A stretch of DNA of 32,101 nucleotides from Ferrovibrio sp. (GTDB lineage: Bacteria > Pseudomonadota > Alphaproteobacteria > Ferrovibrionales > Ferrovibrionaceae): positions 1 through 32,101 of the forward strand of contig NZ_JAHBYG010000047.1 of the NCBI RefSeq assembly GCF_019636075.1, in the 5' to 3' direction. Below, piece by piece: positions 7,876-14,503 of the stretch (the stretch's first letter is position 1; each line of letters opens with the position of its first letter). The translations under genes and the position numbers were made by a program. The notes below the pieces were generated by a model, which saw only the letters and a program-made list of their open reading frames with translations, did not search any database and had not been told where the DNA came from.

Positions 7876-8586
7876 ATGCAGTCGACACTCCTTGAACAGC
7901 TACAGGCCGACCGCGCCGCCAAGCGCCCCGTTGTGTTAGCCACGTTTCTGAAAACCGGCGAACAGCGCCTGCTCTATCTGGTGGGCAAGCAAGGCTTGAA
8001 GGATCTCGATCCGCGTATCGGCGAAGCGGCGCGCGCCGCATTGCTGGAAGACAAGCCGCGCACGGTGGAAACCGAGCAGGGCCCGCTTTTCCTGAATGTG
8101 TTCAATCCGCCGCTGCGGCTGATCCTGGTGGGCGCCGTGCATATCGCCCAGGCCCTGGTACCGATGGCGCGGCTGACCGGCTATGAAGTGGCCGTGATCG
8201 ATCCGCGCAGCGCTTTCGGCAATGCCGAGCGGTTTCCCGGCGTTGCCTTGTCGAACGACTGGCCCGACGAAGCGATGGCCGCATTGAAGCCCGATCTGCG
8301 CACCGCCGTTGTAACGCTGACCCATGATCCGAAAGTGGATGATCCCGCCCTGCAGGCCGCGCTCAAATCCGATGCCTTCTATATCGGCGCACTGGGCAGC
8401 AAGAAGACCCATGCTGCGCGTATCGAACGGCTGACCGCCGCCGGCTTCGGGCCGGATGATTTCGCACGCATCAACGGCCCCGTAGGCCTTTCCATCGGCG
8501 CCAAATCGCCCGCCGAGATTGCCATCTCGATCCTGGCACAAATGACCCAAGCTTTGCGCCAGCAAAAAAGCGCACAAGAGGCGTAA
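7876..8586 (+). CDS. XdhC family protein with Rossmann domain
   Basis: 236 residues. An N-terminal stretch of about 75 residues precedes a nucleotide-binding XdhC C-terminal domain: RLILVGAVHIAQALVPMA (a slightly altered glycine motif), VVTLTHDPKVDDPAL, FYIGALGSKKTHAAR and the family signature INGPVGLSIGAKSPAEIA. It probably completes the function of the preceding XdhC half in handing sulfurated cofactor to a molybdenum hydroxylase. It sits 24 bp after that gene and 3 bp before the MocA fusion. Cytoplasmic. Confidence 0.9.
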   Translation: MQSTLLEQLQADRAAKRPVVLATFLKTGEQRLLYLVGKQGLKDLDPRIGEAARAALLEDKPRTVETEQGPLFLNVFNPPLRLILVGAVHIAQALVPMARLTGYEVAVIDPRSAFGNAERFPGVALSNDWPDEAMAALKPDLRTAVVTLTHDPKVDDPALQAALKSDAFYIGALGSKKTHAARIERLTAAGFGPDDFARINGPVGLSIGAKSPAEIAISILAQMTQALRQQKSAQEA

Positions 8587-8589
8587 GGC

Positions 8590-10230
8590 ATGTTCTTCGG
8601 CCCGCTGCCGGTACGCGACGCATTGGGCGCCATCCTGGGCCATGGCGTGAATGCCGGTGCGCAGCGTTTCCGCAAAGGCCGCCTGCTGAGCCAGCAGGAT
8701 ATCGACACCCTGCTGGCTGCGGGTATCGACACGATATATGCCGCCCGCCTTGGCAATGACGACATGCCCGAGGATGAAGCCGCAGCCTTTATCGCCGAAG
8801 CCGCCTGCGGCGCAGGCACCCGCATGACCGCAGCCTTCACCGGACGCGCCAATCTTTATGCCGAAGCCGCCGGCCTGCTGGTGGTGGATACGGCGCGGGT
8901 GGATGCGCTGAACCTGATCGACGAAGCGGTGACCATCGCTACCCTGCCTGCCTTCGATGTGGTGGAAGCCGGACAGATGCTGGCCACCGTGAAGATCATT
9001 CCCTTCGCCGCGCCGCGCGATGCCGTGCAGCAGGCCGCCGCGATTGCCGCCGAAACAACGCCGCTGGTGCGCGTGGCGCAATTCCGCGCCTGCACTGTCG
9101 GCCTGGTGCTGACCCGCGTGGCCGATACCAAGGACAGCGTGCTGGCCAAGACCGAAGCCGTGATGCGCGAACGCCTGCGCCAATTGGGCAGCAGCCTTGG
9201 CGAAACCCGCATCTGCGCCCATACCGAAGCCGCCGTTGCCGAGGCGGTATCAACCCTGCATGGAGCCGGGTTTTCGCCGATCCTGGTGGTGGGCGGCAGC
9301 GCCATCGTGGATCGCCGCGATGTGGTGCCGGCCGGCATCATCCGCAGTGGCGGCGTGGTGGAGCATTTCGGTATGCCAGTGGATCCCGGCAATCTGCTGC
9401 TGGTGGGCAGGTTGAACGACGTGCCGGTGCTGGGTGTGCCGGGCTGTGCGCGTTCGCCCAAGCTGAATGGCTTCGACTGGGTGTTGCAAAGGCTGTGCGC
9501 CGGGCTGCAGGTGAACCGCGCCGATATCATGCGCATGGGGGCCGGCGGCCTGCTGAAGGAAATCCCGACCAGACCGATGCCACGAGATCCTGCAAAAAAG
9601 GCCGCCCCCGCCATCCAGCGCAGACCGAAAGTCGGTGCGCTGATTCTGGCCGCCGGCCTGTCCAGCCGCATGCAGGGCGGCAACAAGCTGCTGGCCGATC
9701 TGGATGGCAAACCGATCCTGCGCCATGTGGTTGATCAGGTGATGGCCTCGGAGGCCAGGCCCGTCGTGGTGGTGACCGGTCATTTGGCCGAGCAAATCCA
9801 GCAGGCTGCCGGCAACCCGGCCGATCTGCGTTTCGCGCATAATCCCGATTACGCCCAGGGCCTGGCCTCTTCCCTGGTGGCTGGGTTGAATGCCCTGCCC
9901 GCCGACCTGGATGGCGTGCTGGTTTGCCTGGGCGACATGCCGGATGTTTCCACAACCGTGCTGGAGCGCCTGATCACCGCCTTCAACCCAACCGAAGGCC
10001 GCGCCATCTGCCTGCCGGTGATCGGCAGCAAATGGGGCAACCCGGTGCTGTGGGGGGCGGAATTCCTGCCCCGGCTGAAAACGCTGAGCGGCGATGCCGG
10101 GGCCCGGAAGCTGCTGGGCGAATTCCCGGAGCGGATTTGCGAAGTGGCCTGCGAGGAAGCCGGCATCCTGAGCGATATCGACACCGCAGAGGCCCTGGCG
10201 GAACGCCGCAACCAGGCGAAAAAGTCGTAA
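8590..10230 (+). CDS. mocA: MoeA-like/MoCF domain fused to MocA-type molybdopterin cytidylyltransferase
   Basis: 546-residue two-domain enzyme. Residues 1 to about 330 resemble the molybdopterin-binding MoeA/MoCF fold: PVRDALGAILGHGV at the start, GGSAIVDRRDVVPAGI near 235-250, and GCARSPKLNGFDWVL. Residues about 348-546 are a MobA-like nucleotidyltransferase with LILAAGLSSRM (351-361), a conserved Lys in NKLLADLDGKP, and LGDMPDVS. MocA joins CMP to molybdenum cofactor to make MCD, the cofactor form of xanthine dehydrogenase and CO dehydrogenase family enzymes. The fusion combines cofactor binding and cytidylylation. It is the last gene of the run that starts at 5384; no structural hydroxylase genes are in the window. 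Confidence 0.9.
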   Translation: MFFGPLPVRDALGAILGHGVNAGAQRFRKGRLLSQQDIDTLLAAGIDTIYAARLGNDDMPEDEAAAFIAEAACGAGTRMTAAFTGRANLYAEAAGLLVVDTARVDALNLIDEAVTIATLPAFDVVEAGQMLATVKIIPFAAPRDAVQQAAAIAAETTPLVRVAQFRACTVGLVLTRVADTKDSVLAKTEAVMRERLRQLGSSLGETRICAHTEAAVAEAVSTLHGAGFSPILVVGGSAIVDRRDVVPAGIIRSGGVVEHFGMPVDPGNLLLVGRLNDVPVLGVPGCARSPKLNGFDWVLQRLCAGLQVNRADIMRMGAGGLLKEIPTRPMPRDPAKKAAPAIQRRPKVGALILAAGLSSRMQGGNKLLADLDGKPILRHVVDQVMASEARPVVVVTGHLAEQIQQAAGNPADLRFAHNPDYAQGLASSLVAGLNALPADLDGVLVCLGDMPDVSTTVLERLITAFNPTEGRAICLPVIGSKWGNPVLWGAEFLPRLKTLSGDAGARKLLGEFPERICEVACEEAGILSDIDTAEALAERRNQAKKS

Positions 10231-10487
10231 TCAACCTCTGGCAATGGTTGCCTTAAGGTATACCGGGATTTTAAATTGTGGCCGCTTGGAGACTGTGCCA
10301 ATTGTCACAAAATCGTGCAGTGGTAAGGATTTATTAGCGAGTAGGGGGCTATTAACCAAGCAAGCGGCTTTTTCAGAAAGCCATAATTTGTCATAGTGTT
10401 TGCAGGGAGGCCCCTAACCATCTGCCCGATTTTTCGTGGCAGAAAGCGGATGCGGGCTTAATTTTTGGAGAAAGAGCGGCAGCGTAG
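10231..10487. other. 257-bp non-coding gap, probable promoter region
   Basis: More AT-rich than the flanking genes. It contains small inverted repeats (GGCAA-TGG-TTGCC at 10240-10252, and GGCTTT/AAAGCC near 10367) but no T-run to make a clear terminator. A TTGTCA box followed 16 bp later by TAAGGAT is a weak promoter candidate for the downstream gene. Nothing else is recognisable. Confidence 0.4.
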
Positions 10488-11735
10488 ATGAGCGAAGTTG
10501 CCAATAACACACCGGCGTCAGACGACGAAAAGATGTTCACGGACTACGATCGTATCGTCCGTGGCAAGGTGTTCGGCGGCCGCATCTGCGCGATCATGCA
10601 GTTCGTCAACCCGAAGAATTTCGAGCGGAACCGGGAAAGCTACAATATCGTAGTGCATGCCATCCGTTCGCTGATGTCGAAATACGAAGGCAGCTATTAC
10701 ACGCTGCATGACTACAGCATCGTGCTGTTCGCCCGGCTTTCCGAACGCTTTTTCGAGCAAAGCTTCGAAAAGATGGTGCTGGAAGTCGACGATGTGCTGA
10801 CCCGCAACAACGTTGCCATCGGCCTGACGCCCGAAGAGGCGGAAAACGCCGTTCGCTGGTATCGTTTCGATAATAACCTGGATGAGCTGCAGGAATGGAT
10901 GGATTCCATTGCCCAGCGCTTCCGCGTATTTTCCGAGCGCCGCAAGCGCCTGCTGGCCAAGGCCGGCACCGGTGCCGGCGCCACCGACGGCGTGCCGATG
11001 ACCCCTGCTGCCCTGCAGCAGATCGAGGACATCCTCAAGAAAGCCGACGTAACCACCTTCATGAAGCGCCAGCCGATCTGCGTGGTGTTTGGCAACCAGC
11101 CGCCCAAGCCGATCTTCCAGGAAATATTCGTGGGCGTGAACGATCTGCGCCAGGCCATTGCGCCGAATGTGAACCTGCGCGGCTCGCGTGCGCTGTTCCA
11201 ATACCTTACCCGCACGCTCGACAGCCGTGTATTCCGCGCCCTGCTGGATGGCTATGTCACCCGCAACAGCGGCCCATTCAGCATCAATCTGAATGTTTCC
11301 ACCGTGCTGTCGGATCAATTCCGCGATTTCGACTCCCGCATCGGCAACATCCTCAAGAAAGAGCAGATCATCGTTGAACTGCAGCGCTGGGATGTTTTCT
11401 GGGATTACAACGAATATCTGCTGGCCTGCGAATTCCTGCAGAATAGCGGCTACCGCATTCTGATCGACGGCATCACGCCAGACCTGCTGGGCCTGTTCGG
11501 CCGCAAGGAACTGCGCGCCGACTTCATCAAGCTGTTTTACTTCAAGGACCATCACGACGATTGGGTCTCGAAGGACATTCAGCACCGGATCACCGATGCC
11601 GATCCGAACCGCGTGATCATGGCCCGTTGCGAAAGCGACGAAGCCCTGCGCGCCGGCCAGGCTGCCGGTATCCGGCTGTTCCAGGGCTGGCATGTAGACA
11701 GCCTGATCCGGGCCGCCAAGGAAGTCATTAACTAA
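10488..11735 (+). CDS. Probable degenerate GGDEF-EAL protein
   Basis: 415-residue cytoplasmic protein without signal or TM segments. The C-terminal part (about residue 235 on) follows the order of an EAL c-di-GMP phosphodiesterase domain: FSINLNVSTVLSDQF matches the inter-motif strand, IIVELQRWD the Glu-containing strand, ILIDGI the DDFG strand, DFIKLFY the KIDR strand, and GIRLFQGWHVDSLI the QGYxxxxP end. The EAL motif and DD metal ligands are absent. Residues 20-105 could be an equally decayed GGDEF fold, with YTLHDYSIVLFARL in the place of RxGGDEFxxLL. So it is probably a non-catalytic scaffold or effector rather than an enzyme. The start ATG has only a distant GGAGAAAGAG upstream. The domain reading is by eye, and the order of motifs is the main support. 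Confidence 0.6.
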   Translation: MSEVANNTPASDDEKMFTDYDRIVRGKVFGGRICAIMQFVNPKNFERNRESYNIVVHAIRSLMSKYEGSYYTLHDYSIVLFARLSERFFEQSFEKMVLEVDDVLTRNNVAIGLTPEEAENAVRWYRFDNNLDELQEWMDSIAQRFRVFSERRKRLLAKAGTGAGATDGVPMTPAALQQIEDILKKADVTTFMKRQPICVVFGNQPPKPIFQEIFVGVNDLRQAIAPNVNLRGSRALFQYLTRTLDSRVFRALLDGYVTRNSGPFSINLNVSTVLSDQFRDFDSRIGNILKKEQIIVELQRWDVFWDYNEYLLACEFLQNSGYRILIDGITPDLLGLFGRKELRADFIKLFYFKDHHDDWVSKDIQHRITDADPNRVIMARCESDEALRAGQAAGIRLFQGWHVDSLIRAAKEVIN

Positions 11736-11749
11736 GATTTCCGTGGTTT

Positions 11750-11772
11750 CCGGCGGGCATGCTGCCCGCCGG
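11750..11772 (+). terminator. Strong GC hairpin after the degenerate GGDEF-EAL gene
   Basis: CCGGCGGGC (11750-11758) and GCCCGCCGG (11764-11772) form a perfect 9-bp stem with loop ATGCT, 14 bp past the stop codon. The downstream run is CCAGCCTTTC, so the U-tract is poor; it may still end transcription or protect the mRNA 3' end. A second palindrome, TCATGCC-G-GGCATGA, lies at 11800-11814. Confidence 0.55.
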
Positions 11773-11892
11773 CCAGCCTTTCATGACCGTCCCCGCCCTT
11801 CATGCCGGGCATGAATCCTTTCCAATTACATCGCGCACCGTGCTAGGATGGCATCGCTATTCTAGCGTCAGTGATTTTTCAAGGTGAATGCG

Positions 11893-12327
11893 ATGTGGCC
11901 CCGCTCCTCCTCCCAGACCGGCTCTCAATCCGCACCGATGGCCGCTGCCAGGTCTGGCAGCGAAGCCGATCCGCGCCGCCATGTCTCGCCCAAGGATAAC
12001 GAGCGGATCGAGAAGATTCTGGCCAGCATCGCCATCGATACCTCGCAGACCTTCAATGCCATGCTGGACTCGCTGATGGGCGAGCGGCCGGTCACGCATT
12101 ACGAAAGCAACCAGACCCGCGACTATATCCTCACTGTGTTCGAGGACGTACGCGCCGAAAGCAATCGCGACGCGGTGGCTCTTGCCCGCAAATTCGCCGA
12201 TCTGTGCATGCGCGCCGCCGACCAGCTCAACGACAACCACCAGCGCACCGTGGCGCGCTGCGTGAGCGAATTGTTCGAGCAATTCGCCGCCAAGCTGGAT
12301 CACCGTGAGCCGGCGAACTCGAATTAA
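11893..12327 (+). CDS. Hypothetical small helical protein
   Basis: 144 residues from the ATG at 11893, chosen over a GTG nine bases upstream because AAGG lies 8 bp before it. I do not recognise the family. The first 30 residues are Ser/Ala-rich and look disordered. Residues from about 35 are polar and helical (NERIEKILASIAIDTSQTFN, DAVALARKFADLCMRAADQL), with no TM segment, signal or Cys motif. It stands alone between a hairpin and a convergent cysteine hydrolase gene. Its last codons and stop (TAA) lie in the first unit of a 25-bp tandem repeat, so the C-terminus may be of recent origin. Confidence 0.7.
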   Translation: MWPRSSSQTGSQSAPMAAARSGSEADPRRHVSPKDNERIEKILASIAIDTSQTFNAMLDSLMGERPVTHYESNQTRDYILTVFEDVRAESNRDAVALARKFADLCMRAADQLNDNHQRTVARCVSELFEQFAAKLDHREPANSN

Positions 12328-12379
12328 GCGTGAGCCGGCGAACTCGAACTGAGTGCGAGCCGGCGAACTCGAACTGAAT
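12305..12379. repeat. 25-bp tandem repeat x 3 across a gene end
   Basis: Units at 12305-12329, 12330-12354 and 12355-12379 share GAGCCGGCGAACTCGAA and differ only in the last few bases. Unit 1 encodes the end and stop codon of the small protein at 11893-12327. The last base of unit 3 is the first base of the convergent hydrolase stop codon. The whole space between the two genes is thus filled by copies of one gene's 3' end. Confidence 0.9.
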
Positions 12380-13197
12380 CAGCCGGCCAGCGCCTTCAAC
12401 AGTTTCTTTGAATCGGTGACGAAGCCGAAGCATTTCTTCACGTTCCACACCGTGGCCTGCGTGCAGAAATCCGGCGAGGTGGTGGCGCAGCAATCCTCCA
12501 CCAGCACGCAGCCATAGCCCAGGAAATTCGCATCCGTCAGGCTGTGCAGCACGCATTGATCGGTGTTGACGCCGGCGAACAGAATGCTGCGGATATCCAG
12601 GTTGCGCAGGATGCTATCCAGCGGCGTATCCCAGAAGCCGCTGATGCGATACTTGTCCACCTTGATATCGCCGGGCTTCTGCTCGAGTTCATCCACCACC
12701 GCTGCCGCCCAGCTATCCTTTTCCAGCACATGGGCGCCGCTGCCGGGCAATGGTTCGCCCAGGCCGATGCCGGTGCCGCTGGGCTTGTAGAGATGGATCT
12801 GGTTGGGCGGCATATTGGCCAGGTCTGGCCGGTTGCCCCAATTCACCCAGATCACCGGCACGCCCGCCCCGCGCAGCACCGGCAACAATTTCTGCAACGG
12901 TTTGATCGGCGCGCGGTCCGGCGTGTAATCGGCGCCCAGATGATCCACCCAGCCGCCCTTGGCGCAGAAATCATTCTGCATGTCGATCACGATGATCGCC
13001 GTGCGGTTCAGATCGATGGTGACATTCTGCGGCGCGGCGCGGACATCCAGCGCACGCACCGGCATGGGCGATGTGGCCATATCGACATGCTTGGCGCTGG
13101 CCCCCCATTTGTACCCCGCCAGCTTGGCGCCCAGCGGCTTTAATGTCCTCGCCTTGCCTGCTTTCGTTTTGCCGCCCGCTTTACCCGCCTTGGCCAT
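12379..13197 (-). CDS. Isochorismatase-family cysteine hydrolase, RutB-like
   Basis: 272 residues. The core matches ureidoacrylate amidohydrolase RutB and biuret-hydrolase-type enzymes: VIDMQNDF with Asp72, EKDSW with Lys160, SGFWDTPLDSILRNLDIR, and the nucleophile Cys215 in GVNTDQCVLHSL. These three form the family's Asp-Lys-Cys triad, which releases ammonia or carbamate from amide substrates. The substrate is not determined. Residues 1-40 are an unusual Lys/Gly/Ala-rich basic extension. The first ATG is kept because AAGGAG lies 7 bp before it and a sigma-54 promoter is correctly spaced upstream; the next in-frame ATG is codon 41. It diverges from a BMP-type ABC importer that also has a sigma-54 promoter, which suggests use of the imported compound as a nitrogen source. 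Confidence 0.88.
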   Translation of the reverse strand: MAKAGKAGGKTKAGKARTLKPLGAKLAGYKWGASAKHVDMATSPMPVRALDVRAAPQNVTIDLNRTAIIVIDMQNDFCAKGGWVDHLGADYTPDRAPIKPLQKLLPVLRGAGVPVIWVNWGNRPDLANMPPNQIHLYKPSGTGIGLGEPLPGSGAHVLEKDSWAAAVVDELEQKPGDIKVDKYRISGFWDTPLDSILRNLDIRSILFAGVNTDQCVLHSLTDANFLGYGCVLVEDCCATTSPDFCTQATVWNVKKCFGFVTDSKKLLKALAG

Positions 13198-13236
13198 CTG
13201 TCCGCTCCTTCGGATGCCAGTACCGCAAGAAGGATA

Positions 13237-13252
13237 AGCAAAACCTTTGCCA
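13237..13252 (-). promoter_or_regulatory. Sigma-54 (-24/-12) promoter for the cysteine hydrolase
   Basis: On the minus strand the sequence is TGGCAAAGGTTTTGCT. The GG and GC pairs are exactly 10 bases apart, as in the RpoN consensus TGGCAC-N5-TTGC. Transcription would start near 13226, about 29 nt before the ATG and just upstream of its AAGGAG ribosome binding site. Sigma-54 promoters need an activator such as NtrC. Confidence 0.6.
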
Positions 13253-13307
13253 GCGGAATCCCTGGCATTTCATGCATGCAGCGAGCTTTTAATGCCTAAA
13301 TTTTGGA

Positions 13308-13325
13308 CGTATGCGTTTCAATACG
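13308..13325. promoter_or_regulatory. Possible shared activator site between divergent sigma-54 promoters
   Basis: CGTAT (13308-13312) and ATACG (13321-13325) are a perfect 5-bp inverted repeat with an 8-base spacer. Its centre is about 90 bp from the predicted minus-strand start and about 127 bp from the plus-strand start, a usual place for an enhancer-binding protein. It does not match the NtrC consensus, so the activator is unknown. Confidence 0.3.
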
Positions 13326-13417
13326 GCATCCATCAGTCGATCCGCCTGTCGTTCCAAAGTTTATGCACACAATGGAAAAGCCATGTAATTCCGCTGCTTC
13401 AGTTGCATTCCAGGCGA

Positions 13418-13433
13418 TGGCATGGGCGTTGCT
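13418..13433 (+). promoter_or_regulatory. Sigma-54 (-24/-12) promoter for the BMP ABC importer
   Basis: TGGCATGGGCGTTGCT matches the RpoN consensus at all key positions, with GG at 13419-13420 and GC at 13431-13432 (10 bases between). The predicted start is near 13444, which leaves a 36-nt leader with GGGGG just before the ATG at 13480. Together with the mirror-image promoter at 13237-13252 it makes a divergent sigma-54 control region. Confidence 0.65.
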
Positions 13434-13479
13434 TAGCAGTCATATGCATCATTCCTCGGCCAAACCAAATGGGGGCAAC

Positions 13480-14484
13480 ATGGCTGGCTTCGATCGTCGT
13501 GACTTTCTCAAGGGCAGCGCGGCTGCGGCCGGACTGGGCATCCTCGGCGGTGCCGTGGGCATGCCGTATATCGCCCGCGCCGCCGGTCCGCTTACCGTGG
13601 GCGTGCTGATCCCGGGTTCCAAATCCGACAAGGGCTGGATGGAAAGCGGCTATGACGGCCTGAAGGCAGCGGAAGCCAAGTTCGGCGGCAAGATCAAGGT
13701 GCAGTTCATCGAGAACGTGAAGTTCGGCGACATGGAGCAGGTGCTGGTGGCCCTGGCCGGCAAGAATCAGATGGTGATCGGCGTCGGCGGGCAGACGCAA
13801 GGGTCGGTCTTCAAGGTGGCGCCGCGCTTCTCCAAGGTGAAATTCGCCATCGTGGGCGGCAACAAGGATGCAGCCAAACCGGCCAATGTATCGTCTTACG
13901 ATGTGCGCCAGGCCGAGATCGGTTTCGTGGCCGGCGCGGCTGCCGCCATGCTGTCGAAAAACGGCGCGGTCTCTTATGTCGGCGGCCTGGAGATTCCGGC
14001 GATCGTGAATACCGGCAAGGAGTTCGGCAACGGCGCCAAATACATCAATCCCGCCATCAAGTATTTCGAGAATTACACCGGCGATTTCGACGACGTGGCG
14101 AAATCCAAAGAAGCCACGCTGGCCGCCATCGCCCAGGGCGCCGATGTGCATTACCACATCCTCAATCTCGGCCTGCGCGGTATGGAACAGGCCGCGCGCG
14201 AAAAAAACACCAAGATCATCGGCAGCTACACCAACCGCTGCGGCACCGATCCGCTCTATATCGCCTATTCCATCACTGGCGTGGGCTTCCAGGTGGAATA
14301 TGCCATCGAACAGGCGGTGGCTGGCACATGGGCGCCGGAATTCAAGCCCTTCGGCCTTGCCATGGGCCCGAAGGCTTCGGATATCGCCATCTGCGGCGGC
14401 CTGCTAAAGCCCGATCAACTGGCCAAGCTGGAGGCCATCAAGAAGGATATCCTGGCCGGCACCATCAAGGTGCTGGAAGCCTGA
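13480..14484 (+). CDS. BMP-family ABC transporter substrate-binding protein (Tat-exported)
   Basis: 334 residues from the ATG at 13480, preceded by GGGGG; the frame is open for 59 codons upstream but that part covers the promoter. A twin-arginine signal, FDRRDFLKGSAAAAGLGILG, is followed by a hydrophobic core and cleavage near ARAA, so the protein is folded before export to the periplasm. The mature part begins LTVGVLIPGSKSDKGWMESG, the typical start of BMP/Med family binding proteins, which bind nucleosides, purines or related compounds. The ATPase gene starts 19 bp downstream and two permeases follow. The ligand is not evident; the RutB-like neighbour favours a nitrogenous base or ureide. 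Confidence 0.92.
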   Translation: MAGFDRRDFLKGSAAAAGLGILGGAVGMPYIARAAGPLTVGVLIPGSKSDKGWMESGYDGLKAAEAKFGGKIKVQFIENVKFGDMEQVLVALAGKNQMVIGVGGQTQGSVFKVAPRFSKVKFAIVGGNKDAAKPANVSSYDVRQAEIGFVAGAAAAMLSKNGAVSYVGGLEIPAIVNTGKEFGNGAKYINPAIKYFENYTGDFDDVAKSKEATLAAIAQGADVHYHILNLGLRGMEQAAREKNTKIIGSYTNRCGTDPLYIAYSITGVGFQVEYAIEQAVAGTWAPEFKPFGLAMGPKASDIAICGGLLKPDQLAKLEAIKKDILAGTIKVLEA

Positions 14485-14503
14485 TCGCCAGGCGCGCCGC
14501 GCG

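Noticed and set aside
7528..8586. Frameshifted single XdhC pseudogene
   Set aside because: Both halves have their own start and stop, a 24-bp gap and complete domain borders; separate XdhC halves are a known arrangement.
7936..9222. 428-codon minus-strand open frame
   Set aside because: It lies opposite the XdhC and MocA fusion genes, has no ribosome binding site or recognisable motifs, and has shadow-frame composition.
13261..13280. Additional sigma-54-like sequence TGGCATTTCATGC
   Set aside because: The spacing between GG and GC is eight bases, not ten.
13303..13479. Longer start for the BMP binding protein
   Set aside because: It would include the sigma-54 promoter and put 59 unrelated residues before a perfect Tat signal.
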